DNA of 64,000 nucleotides from the NCBI GenBank assembly GCA_916610825.1, contig OU744448.1:31824160-31888159 (forward strand), given 5' to 3'. A program made the position numbers and the translations under genes. Shown one piece after another: positions 30,891-41,928 of the stretch. Position 1 is the first letter of the stretch, and each line of letters opens with the position of its first letter. The DNA is from Haliclystus octoradiatus (Eukaryota > Cnidaria > Staurozoa > Stauromedusae > Haliclystidae). The notes beneath the pieces are model-generated. The model saw nothing but the letters and a program-made list of their open reading frames with translations. It was not told the DNA's origin and made no database searches.

Positions 30891-31340
30891 TCGAGATTCA
30901 CGCTTCTCCTGGTGAACGTATCAAAACCAAACTTTTCGTGGGGTATCATATAATTATTTGTCACAACATAGGCCATGTTTCGTGTCCGTATCTTTATCTT
31001 CCTTCAATTGACGGTCCGAAGCGTATTTTTTTCGTAGGATTCTTTCTTGCGGCTCCACAGAAAGAACGAATTACATTCTCATGTTCGTCACGCTTCGTAT
31101 TTCACACCCGACTGACATTCAGTTCTATTGTTTATTTATCAATTGGGCTACTTCCGCTCATGCATTTATCTTTCATCATTCACTTAGGATTGAATCCAAT
31201 GATTTGTTTATGATTGTATTTTTAGTAGATTATACTAAATACAGTGTAATAGAGAATGAAATTCAAAATGATGTTTTTTATTCGAAAATTTATTAAATCA
31301 ATGTTTTGATATCTTAATTCAAAGTTGATATCGCCCAAGT

Positions 31341-31472
31341 GCAGTCGTTCTGTTTTGTTTTCTTCGTTTTGTAATTCAGAACGTTCGCCGATCTGTTTTG
31401 TCTACATCGTTTTGCAATTCAGAACGTCCGTCGCTCTGGTTTGTTTACATCATTTTGTAATTCAAAACCTAT
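31341..31472 (+). repeat. Tandem repeat of about 50 bp, nearly three units
   Basis: The block TTTTGTAATTCAGAACGTTC recurs with variants (TTTTGCAATTCAGAACGTCC, TTTTGTAATTCAAAACC). Between them lie CTGTTTTGTTTTCTTCG / CTGTTTTGTCTACATCG / CTGGTTTGTTTACATCA. Confidence 0.75.
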
Positions 31473-34301
31473 TTAAAACCAACGTTCGAATCAAAACATT
31501 CGCCATGCAACTTGACACCTACATAATACACTCATGATCTACGACTTATGTGTAGCCTCCTGATCTTTTGTTTTCATTTGCTTGGATGGGAAACAATCGG
31601 CAAAATCCGATTAATCGACTGATTGCTATGACGGATCGGCGGCAAACTAATCGGAATCGAACATCGGTAAATTTCATCATCGTCTCACCCCTAAAACAGA
31701 TTTCTGCAATTATATAATAGACTGTTATACATTTTACTGGAGATATTAAATATAAGCTGTATTTATTAACCTTCCTTCAAGAATTCTTAATATAAGAAAT
31801 TGACTTTGTCAATCAATTCTCAAATATTTATTTACTGGATAAAATTTTCAACAATGAGAATGCCCAGAATAAATGATGATGATAAAAAATGTGTGTACAA
31901 TGCGGTATGTACTTTATCCGCTAACACTATACAGCCCCTCCCCATATTTATTAGTGACGCGGTATTGGCCTATATTTTGAGCATGAATTCGTGAAAAGGC
32001 AATTTTTATACGCCTTATTACGTGAATGATAATTTCTGCGTTTTACTAAATATAAACCTATTTAAAAAGCTTTTGAGGACTTTTGGGTTATAGCATAGGG
32101 GTTTTCACAGATTGTGACATCACATTTTGAAAATATTTCCAGGAGGTGTACCCCCGGACCCCATTTGCATGGACAATAACCTAGATTGCATGCTTGCGAT
32201 TTACACTTTTCAAATTCTGTAAAACACATTTCTTTCGGCTATAATAATTTCGCCACTGAAGCTCGAAAATATTTCAAATCCGAATGGTCTAAATTAATTC
32301 GTCATCAAGGGTTATTGGCTGAATACGTGAGAATTGAGTTTTTACTGCGTTATGCGTGAAGTTGTGAAAATGAAGTGCGTGTTTGCGTTATTGCCAAAGT
32401 ATATAGGGGCCCCTATACAGTAACATAAAGATGAGTCATTTTACACGATAGATATTTGAAGAACGATTTGATTTAACTAAATTATTAAGTATGTTATTCA
32501 GCTATTTATAAAATTCAGAGAAAAACAGCAATTATATGGTTATTCATCAACCAACATAAATATTTTAAGGATACTTCAAATATTTCAGCAATTCATCAGA
32601 TTTTATATATGAACGTCAGCGGTATTAGTATAATGAGCGTAGTCATATTCAATTCGTTTAAAAGTGGCCTATAAATGACTGCATGGCCATTGCCTGAGTG
32701 ATGCCTCGGAAAAGAAATTCAAATCTTAGTCAAACTATTTTGAATCAGACCAATAAAATTTGACATGTGTGGTTCACGATCCTTGGTGTTGTTAAATCTG
32801 AGCTTATGGGACACTTTAAAGCCATTTTTAGATGGAAATTTGGGGAAAAATACTTTTAGGTTATCTACGATATCTCCTTAATTTTGTTATCTTACGAAGA
32901 ATAATATAATCTCTATCTATAATATATAAATACATCAGTTTTTGGTCAAACACTGATAATTTCATGGTTCATGTTAACATGCAAATTAATTGTTAATCTA
33001 CTATATCAATCACAATTCGAAGTACAAGTGCATTATTTTTCAACTTCTAGCAATTAATGTTCTGTATTTTTTTTATATTTAAATTTCACCCAGATGAGCG
33101 GGTACACTTCACTAGTATATAATAAGACCGCAGTGGAACAAACAAAACTCCATCGAAGTCTAATTAAAACCTTTCTAAATTCAAAAATTCACGGTCAGTT
33201 TCAGTTACATATTAATTGCCAACATGGTTTTCGAAAGATATGGGCATATCTGTTCTGAGAAGTGGACAATTTCTTTCCTGCGAGAAAGAAGATACGATAT
33301 ATTTAAGTCTAGACATTGTTAATTTTCCATTGTGGGCTCTCTTTTTCATTTTTACATGAGTTCCGTCTTTGGAAAAAGCACTATGTTGTAAACATGGTAC
33401 TTTCAACATTAAAAGTTCAACTTATAAGAGTCCGAATCAAAAAATTATTGTTGTCAATCCTATTTATTTTGCACGGGCTATCCATTTCCGGGAAACACAT
33501 TCTTTGGTGTCATGTGCACTTTAAGAACCTTACTTATACTATATAATTCCTTGACTTATAATTACGATGGTCAACATGAAAATTCTCTGTCATATTCTAT
33601 ATGTATGATATATATTGATAAACAGTGTTATGTAAATTGAATAGATTGAGTTCTTGATAAAGACTTCTTAATATATCTAGATTGAATATTTGAGAAAAAA
33701 TCCTTTGATGAACTTAGGTATGAAATTTTATAAATACCATGTGAAACTCTGGTATATGAACTATATAGCACTCTATATAGATAATCGCTTCATGTCTGTC
33801 GTGATTTACCACGTACTTCTCTTGTCAAAAGAACGCTATCATATAGCTCTCTACCCATTCAATGCTGCATATAATTAATAAAATTTTAATTATAGGTGAT
33901 AGAAAAATGAATTTTTGGCATTTAAAAATGTACAATTGAACATATTTTGCTTTATTTTGTGAATTACCTGTAAAGTGACAGTACTTGAAATTTATATATT
34001 GCTTGCAACACTATATGGAAGTGTGAACAAGTTCTATGTGAACACATCAGGCCCTAAAAACATGATAATCATAATGATGTGTTATATAATTTCATATATA
34101 ACAAAGATGTGGAAATTGTTTAAAATGTCAGCTGATCAGTTTATCAATGATGAATAATGTGGAAATCAAGCTATATTAAGAAGAATACTGTTACTTTTAA
34201 TTAATCAAGTATCTTTGCAAATTAAGTAAACGTCCCTCAATGTTGTTGTTGTCCCTTTAATATCCATATACCCAATTTTACAGGATGTGTGATAATTACA
34301 T
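31473..34301. other. Stretch with no recognised gene
   Basis: AT-rich, with only short frames (for example 33212-33409 minus and 33690-33878 plus) and no familiar domain. It contains a perfect 16-bp palindrome TATAGGGGCCCCTATA (32402-32417), and at about 34105-34240 a diverged match to about 41490-41680. Confidence 0.4.
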
Positions 34302-34381
34302 AATCTACTTATATTAATAATACTGTCTGTTTATATATCACAATCTACTTATATTAATAATACTGTCTGTTTATATATCAC
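34302..34381 (+). repeat. 40-bp tandem duplication
   Basis: Two identical 40-bp units (34302-34341 and 34342-34381) starting AATCTACTTATATTAATAAT and containing TACTGTCTGT. The TCTACTTATATT...CTGTCTGT layout itself resembles a Helitron 5' end, directly before the first 3-kb unit. Confidence 0.9.
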
Positions 34382-36647
34382 AATATTTCTATATTTCTAT
34401 ATTTCGATATTTCTGTGTCTGTCCGCGACTTATGTACGTCTTACTGGCGATATAATACGGATAATCCGTTGTCGGGAAATTATGCAAACATTTTTGTCGA
34501 GATTACCGTGTACAGTAACAAATTTGTTGTATGAAAAGTATGGGTCTATGACGTTGTTTTAAAATAATATAATTCATCTGATATTTTATTTGATATCATT
34601 GCATTAAAAAATTCAGAGATTTTGAAAAATTTCATAGGTCGATAATCTAGCGGTCAGCCAAATCGAATTCAAATTGAAATCCCCAGAACAAAAATATTTT
34701 GCTTTGAATTTAAAAGCTGCGTGTAATTTGTTTGAACAAGTGAAACTTGAAACTGAATCAGTTTTATGATAATTAAAAAAATACGAAATACTGAATTACA
34801 TTGAATTACCAGTATAACTAGGTCAGACAAAATTTGTTTTGAAATCAAAGAAACGTAGACCTATTTCATGTAGTGTTGATATCAGCAATATATATAGCGT
34901 GGCACAAACGCTATATAAAATTAAAGAGACTTTAGGTCTTGTTTAATTTATTAATGAAACAAAATGCCGTTCATCACTTTTCTCAAAATCGAGATACAAA
35001 ACATTTCGCTTTTAAAAAGGCTATCTTGATATATAATTTGTGAGAACACTGAGCAAACAATCTGTTTTGAAATGAATAATCTATCACGCGGCATAAAAAC
35101 AAATTAACTTGCAAGAATTTTCAAAATGACGTTGGTGTTCGACTAATTCGAAAAATATTCAAAGTTCGAATAGATTATCTGTCTACAGTATAAAATTATA
35201 GAGTTTAGAATCAATCAAGGCATTGCACAAAAGTATTTCTATAATTTATTATTTAATATAAAAATATGAATCATTTGGTTATGAGCAGGCAGGCTTTTAT
35301 TTTCAGATTTTGCTTCCATAATTAACGAAGGAATTGTAAGCATCGATTAAAATTGAAATTTCATTTTGTTGACTTGCTATAAGAATAAGACACAGTATGT
35401 TACTACAGTTTCGAAAATAAAAATAGCGGTGTCTTGTTATTATCGTTGATCAATATTTAATAAAGTTAATTTCAGGTATATCAAATTCAACAAAGTTGAA
35501 TTGAATTGAGCGTATGATTTGTGATAAATAATAATAATTATAATTTTTCAACATTCAAAAATGGATTTCAACTTTAAAAACAGAAAAGCATAATTCAAAA
35601 ACATTTTTCAATAGTTAATACAGTTTGGATGAGTGTAACAAAACCTTGTGTTACAAAAATAAAAAGCGAAAAAGGTTGCATGAAATAATCGATCATAGCA
35701 AACAATATTTATTAAAATACAACTTACCATTTTCCAAATGAGATCCAAATAAAAACAATACGAGCGGCATAATCTCCGAACAACACTTAAATACATAACA
35801 CTGGGTTCTCTGAGTTAATACACAAATCAAGAATAATTTAACAACCATATTTTATCGAAGGAGAATGTATGCCCGATAAGAATAAAATATAAGTTGTCTT
35901 TTATTCGAAATAATTCTGACAAAAATGATCAGTTCATATCGCGATCAAATGTAAGGTAAAGTAGATTCATTTTCTATATTAGTAAATCCTATTCATCAGA
36001 CATCATAAGATGAGCGTTTAAATACTACCATCGGCTATGGTATTTTATATCTTTGAAGCTGCACTAAACATTTCCACTCTATAAACCATCGCGTCCGTTT
36101 CAATAAATTCTGAATAAATATGCATATCACGAATCTGGCAAAATGAGTTGTTTTCGTTTTTCTATCAAAATAATTAATTTATTCATAATCGTCTTTTCTT
36201 TCATTCCACATCTGTAATGTATTATAAATAGGGCGTAGAAATATTGACAACAAGATGTAACATAATATCAATATTGAATTAGTATAGCGATTTATTATAG
36301 AATTTTATTTCATTTTAAAAGAATGTGGATGCTATTATTCTGGAAAATTTGATAACAAGAAGTACTATGAAGCCAACTTCTCACATCTTTTTTTTACTTA
36401 TAAAATTTTATTTTCAACGAACTCTTAGTATTTTGATAGACTGCCATGAAAATCACAGGCCTACTTGATGAGATTGCAAAGATCAAAAATATATAGGCTC
36501 ATATACTATCATATCATAATATTTTTAGATTATATATATAATTTGATTTTCAATTACACGCGCGTGTGCCGGCCTTGTTCAATAATACGTTGTCGTAGCA
36601 GTATTGTTGTTGATGACGTCAGTCAAAGCGCCTTTAATAATAAGTAA

Positions 36648-36718
36648 GGCTGTGACTCATTGGTTACTACTCTGGTCTCACAATATCAAGGTTGTCAGTT
36701 CAAATCCGCCATTCGGCA
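36648..36718 (+). other. tRNA-like segment in Helitron-like copy 1
   Basis: GTGACTCATTGGTTACTAC resembles an A box, and about 35 nt later GTCAGTTCAAATCC resembles a B box. The acceptor stem is not convincing, so a tRNA pseudogene or SINE head is likelier than a working tRNA. Confidence 0.4.
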
Positions 36719-37378
36719 AGTTTTTATCAACGATTTTTCTTATTTTTTTTATTATGAAGCAGTAAATCATTGTTAATTAACAAAAGATATCGTTTGATCA
36801 TGTTAATAACAGAAATTAGTGGACCATGTGTCTTTTCGAAGCTAAATCAATTTATTATTGAATACATTGCATGCAATGCCACGAGTTTGACCGGCCATAC
36901 CTTGACGGCGTTATTTTGTGAACACCACATTAGTGTTGTATATATTGCAATAAATATTTATGAATTCGAACCGAACGCGATCCGATCGTATCGGGTCAGA
37001 TTCGGGTTAACATTTTAGGTCTTCGGATCGGATCGGATTTGAAGTGATTTTTTATGAATAGTTTCAGATTTCGAAATTTGACAGAATATTCGTAATTTAT
37101 AATAATTAATGTGTTCTGGCTTCCTTTCAGCACATAAAATAAAGTTTTTTCTATGTAGATATAGCTACGTTAAATTATACATTTCAATCGACTCAATTGA
37201 TGTGAAATAAGTTAAATTTTTATTAAAGGAATGATTAAGATGTATTGATTAATGCTATATCGTTTCAATGCGTATTGTGTCTCATGTTCTCCTCCAGAGT
37301 TCATACTCCGTATTATACAGCGATAGTCAGATTAGTCAATTGTTTAATTATAAGTGATCTGAAAGTTTTATCATAGAA

Positions 37379-37407
37379 GGTCCATAGTGGACCACACTCA
37401 TTGCTAG
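37379..37407 (+). other. 3'-terminal hairpin and CTAG end of Helitron-like copy 1
   Basis: A perfect 6-bp stem with 3-nt loop (GGTCCATAGTGGACC), a 10-nt spacer and CTAG, then T. In copy 2 the same place reads GGTCCATTATGGACT and CTAG (end 40451), so the hairpin is largely kept. Confidence 0.6.
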
Positions 37408-37411
37408 TATT

Positions 37412-40400
37412 TCTATATTTCTATATTTCGATATTTCGATATTTCGATATTTCGATATTTCTGTGTCTGTCCGCGACTTATGTACGTCTTACTGGCGATA
37501 TAATACGGATAATCCGTTGTCGGGAAATTATGCAAACATTTGTGTCGAGATAACCGTGTACAGTGACAAATTTGTTGTATGAAAAGTATGGGTCTATGAC
37601 GTTGTTTTAAAATAATATACTTCATCTGATAATTTATTTGATATCCTTGCATTAAAAAATTCAGAGATTTTGAAAAATTTCATAGGTCGATAATCTAGCG
37701 GGCAGCCAAATCGAATTCAAATTGAAATCCCCAGAACAAAAATATTTTGCTTTGAATTTAAAAGCTGCGTGTAAATTGTTTGAACAAGTGAAACTTGAAA
37801 ATGAATCAGTTTTATTATAATTAAAACAATACGAAATACAGAATTACGTTGAATTACCAGTATAACTAGGCCAAACAAAATATTTTTTTGAAATCAAAGA
37901 AACGTAGACCTATTTCATGTAGTGTTGATATCATCAATACATATAGCGCGGCACAAACGCTATGAAAATTAAAGAGACTTTAGGTCTTAATTTAATTTAT
38001 TAATGAAACAAAATGCCGTTCATTACTTTTATCAAAATCGAGATATAAAACATTTCACTTTTAAAAAGGCTATTTTGATATATAATTTGTGAGAACACTG
38101 AGCAAACAATCTGTTTTGAAATGAACAATCTATCGCGGGGCATAAAAACAAATTAACTTGCAAGAATTTTCAAAATGACGTTGGCGTTCGACTAATTCGA
38201 AAAATATTCAAAGTTCGAATAGATTATCTGTCTACAGTCTAAAATTACAGAGTTTAGAATCAATCAAGGCATTGCACAAAAGTATTTCTATAATTTATTA
38301 TTTAATATAAAAACATGAATCATTTGGTTTTGAGCAGGCAGGCTTTTATTTTCAGATTTTGCTTCCATAATTAACGAAGGAATTATAGGCATCGATTAAA
38401 ATTAAAATTTCATTTTGTTGACTTGCTATACGAATAAGACACAGTATGTTACTACAGTTTTGAGAATAAAAATAGCGGTGTCTTGTTATTATCGTTGATC
38501 AACATTTAATAAAGTTAATTTCAGGTATATCAAATTTAACAAAGTTAAATTGAATTGAGCGTATGATTTGTGATAAACAATAATAATTATAATATTTTCA
38601 GCGTTCAAAAATTTTGCTTTGAATTTAAAAGCACAAAAACATAATTTAAAAACACTTTTAAATAGTTAATACAGTTTGGATGAGTGTAACAAACCTTGTG
38701 TTACAAAAATAAAAAGCGAAAAGGTTGCATGAAATAATCGATCATAGCAAACAATATTTATTAAAATACAACTTACCATTTTCCAAATGAGATCCAAATA
38801 AAAACTATACGAGCGGCATAATCTCCGAACAACATTTAAATACATAATAGCGGGTTGTCTGAGTTAATACACCAATCAATAATAAGTTAACAACCATAGT
38901 TTATCGAAGGAGAATGTACGCCCGATAAGAATAAAATAAGTTTGTCTTTTATTCGAAATAATTCTGACAAAAATGATCATTTCATATCGCGATCAAATGC
39001 ATCGTAAAGTAGATTCATTTTCTACATAATAAATTATCCTTTTCGTCAGACATCATAACATGAGCATTTAAATATTACCATCGGCTGTGGTATTATATAT
39101 CTTTGAAGCTGCACTAAACATTTCAACTCTATAAACCATCGCGTACGTTTCAATAAATTCTGAATAAATATGCATATCACGAATCTGGCAAAATGAGTTG
39201 TTTTCGTTTTCCTATCAAAATAATTAATTTATTCATAATCATCTTTCCTTTCATTCGACATCTGTAATGTTATAAATAGCGCGTAGAAATATTGACGACA
39301 AGATGTAACATAATATCAATATCGAATTAGTATAGCGATTTATTATAGAATTTTATTTCCTTTTAAAAGAATGTTGATGCTATTATTCTGGAAAATTTGA
39401 TAACAAGAACCCCTATCAGACCAATTTTTCAGATCTTTTTTTTACTTATAAAATTTTATTTTCAACGAACTCTTAGTATTTTGATAGACTGCCATGAAAT
39501 CACAGGCATACTTGCTGAGATTGCAAAGATCAAAAATATAGGCTCATATAGTATCATATCATAATATTTTCAGATTATATATATAATTTGAAATTCAATA
39601 CACGCGCGTGGGTCGGCCTTGTTCAATAATACGTTGTCGAAGCAGTAGGTTTGTTGATATGGTCAGTCAAAGCGCTTATGTCAGTAAGTAACGAAGTGGC
39701 TAATTGGTTAGTGCTCTGGTATAATAATTTCAGGGTCGTCAGTTCAAATCCGCCGTTCGGAAACCTTTTATCAACGATTTTTCTTTTTTTTTAATATGAA
39801 GCAGTAAATCATTTTTAATTAACAAAAGATATCGTTTGATCATGTTAATAACAGAAATCAGTGGACCATGTGTCTTGTTTAAGCTAAATTAATTTAATAT
39901 TGAATCTATCGCATGCAATGCCACGAGTTTCACTGGCCACACTTTGACGGCGGCATTATTTTGTGAACACCACATTAGTGTTGTATATATTGCAATAAAG
40001 ATTTATGAATCCGAACCGAACGCGATCCGATCGTATCGGGTCAGATTCGGGTTAATATTTTAGATCTTCGGATCGGATCGGATTTGTAGTGATTTTTTAT
40101 GGATAGTTTCAGATTTCGAAATTTGACTGAGTATTTGTAATTTATAATAATTAATGTGTTCTGGCCTCCTTTCAGCACATAAAATATTGTTTTTCTATGT
40201 AGATATAGCTACGTTAAATTATACATTTCAATCGACTCAATTGATGTGAAATAAATTAAACTTTTATTAAAGGAATGATTAAGATGTATTGATTAATGCT
40301 ACATCGTTTCAATGCATATTGTCTCTCATGTTCTCCTCCAGAGTTCATACTCCGTATTATACAGCGATAGAAAGCTTAGTCAATTGTTTAATTATAAGTG

Positions 40401-40451
40401 ATCTGAAAGTTTTATCATAGAAGGTCCATTATGGACTACACTCATAGCTAG
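37412..40451 (+). mobile_element. Helitron-like non-autonomous unit, copy 2
   Basis: Collinear with copy 1 along its full length, with scattered substitutions and small indels. The start carries extra TTTCGATA units. The 3' end has the hairpin with one mismatch, then ACACTCATAG and CTAG next to T. The two copies abut with only TATT-like bases between them, the arrangement expected from rolling-circle tandem insertion or from unequal exchange. Confidence 0.6.
39690..39760 (+). other. tRNA-like segment in Helitron-like copy 2
   Basis: Better preserved than in copy 1: GTGGCTAATTGGTTAGTGC (A-box-like) and GTCAGTTCAAATCC (B-box-like). The anticodon arm is unclear. Confidence 0.42.
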
Positions 40452-40469
40452 TATGTATATAGTAGTTAA

Positions 40470-41421
40470 TTATAGTTTTTTTTTACAATGATATTAACTT
40501 TGAACAATCCTAATTAAATAACTAACTAGTTATGACAAATCTGGTATAATGTGTGATAATTATTAATTGTTCTACCACTGTTTAATACAACCAAAATAGA
40601 GTATAATCTAATATCTATTTTTTTATTTCTTTTTTCGTTATTCTTTTTCTTTTTTTTGAATATTTTATAATCCTCTTGCACGATAATAGTTGAGTACAAA
40701 TGCCCCAAGAACATTGTTCATGATAGTAGGTGGATCCGAGAATAAGAAGTGAATCATTTCTTCAGTTGTCGACGAGCTAAAACTACTATACATTCTATTT
40801 GTTGCATTATAGAAGGATATCCTAATATTATGATTTGTAAAGAAGAGAAAAAGAAAGGTGAATTTCGTCATCAATATCATCTGTGTTGCAAACTGGACGC
40901 AGGCGATCTTTGTATGGGATACCAATATGGCGTCCTGTTTGTACAATTCATTTATGAGAACTTACTCTCAGTTTAGTTAACGCTATCCTAGCTTTTGTAT
41001 GAGGTATAAGTAGGTAGTTTTGAAATTGAAACTTTGATTTAATTTTTCGATAAAGGTTCAATTGATTAGAGTTTTGATTAGCGGTGAGATCATTTTCAAA
41101 TAGTTGAACAAATTCATACGTCAAATCTTGCTCTACTGCTTTTATAAATAAGTTTTGGGAAGTCAAGGTTGATAAATCCTTATTGCAAAGGAGTGTAAAA
41201 TCAACTCCAAATTCTCTCAAAATATTTTTGACATTTGCAAGCCTAGTAAGGGGAGAATTATCGAAGACTTGTTCTCCAAAAGCTTTATATACTAATGAAT
41301 TTTGATCAAAGTTTAACAAATGAATACATAGTATATAATTATTTTAACATTATTATCGATAATTAATGGTAATAATGCTAAGTCACCGCGTATCGCAGTG
41401 AGGGTAACATTCTTTGTTAAC
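40470..41421 (-). mobile_element. 5'-truncated copy of LINE family 3
   Basis: The minus strand encodes the C-terminal part of ORF2 from CAAAGAATGTTACCCT onward. It matches LINE 3 at about 63692-64000, including the string NILREFGVDFTLLCNKDL. It continues past the end of that copy with SSFSSSTTEEMIHFLFSD to the C-terminus RARGL. A frame change near 40947 separates two open parts. The 5' edge lies directly against a (CAT)n tract (minus sense; 41421-41453), separated by only a few bases. No (CAT)n tail is visible at the 3' end, which runs to the Helitron-like copy 2 boundary. Confidence 0.8.

Positions 41422-41453
<32 letters not shown>
41421..41453. repeat. (CAT)n/(ATG)n microsatellite at the 5' edge of the minus-strand LINE
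   Basis: About eleven ATG units on the plus strand, which is (CAT)n in the sense of the truncated LINE at 40470-41421. Confidence 0.95.
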
Positions 41454-41928
41454 AATGTTTTCTATAGTTTCATATATTATAACATGTCAAAATTGTTTAA
41501 AATGTCAGCTTATATACTTTGCAATAATCAATGATATGTTGACAGTTTCATATGCTTGAAGATGTGATGTTGTTTAAAATGTAACTAATGATATAATTAC
41601 TGTTGATATAAATAATATTAAGAAGTATAATTACTCATAATTAATCAAGCATCATTTGCTAATTAGAATACGTTCGGTGATAGGTATGTAATGCATGTAA
41701 AGTATATTATTGCGTGCAACAGGTGTAAATGGAAATCAATGTAAGATAATCAGATATCACTGAATTGATGGCATGTTGCTTTTGTCTTGATGTGCAAATT
41801 TCCATAAAATACATGACGGAATGATTTTGACTGTAATTTGTTATATGTAAAGTTTGATGATGCTAATTTCCACCAAAATGCCTACCTTAAGGAGACGAAT
41901 GATGTACGTTTCACATGTGTTGCTATAT

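Larger units (their letters stand above)
34388..37407 (+). mobile_element. Helitron-like non-autonomous unit, copy 1
   Basis: A 3-kb unit repeated head to tail at 37412-40451. It starts TCTATATTTC and soon shows CTGTGTCTGTCCGCGAC, as in animal Helitron 5' ends. It ends CTAG followed by T, with a 6-bp-stem hairpin (GGTCCA-TAG-TGGACC, 37379-37393) exactly 10 nt before CTAG. A TC start, a 3' hairpin and CTRR next to T are Helitron hallmarks. No Rep/helicase coding is seen; short frames are not conserved between the copies. It includes tRNA-like segments, and a part recurs at 7756-8078. A simple tandem duplication is the alternative for the local pair. Confidence 0.6.

Noticed and set aside
32402..32417. 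Perfect palindrome TATAGGGGCCCCTATA
   Set aside because: Considered as a Helitron 3' hairpin, but no CTRR motif follows at the right distance and no copy was seen.
36648..36718. Functional tRNA gene
   Set aside because: Acceptor stem and anticodon arm do not fold convincingly. Kept only as tRNA-like.
40526..40976. Plus-strand frames over the truncated LINE
   Set aside because: Shadows of the minus-strand LINE 3 ORF2 fragment and its 3' UTR.
41421..41453. CRISPR-like or coding repeat
   Set aside because: Simple trinucleotide microsatellite. No spaced repeats anywhere in this eukaryotic window.
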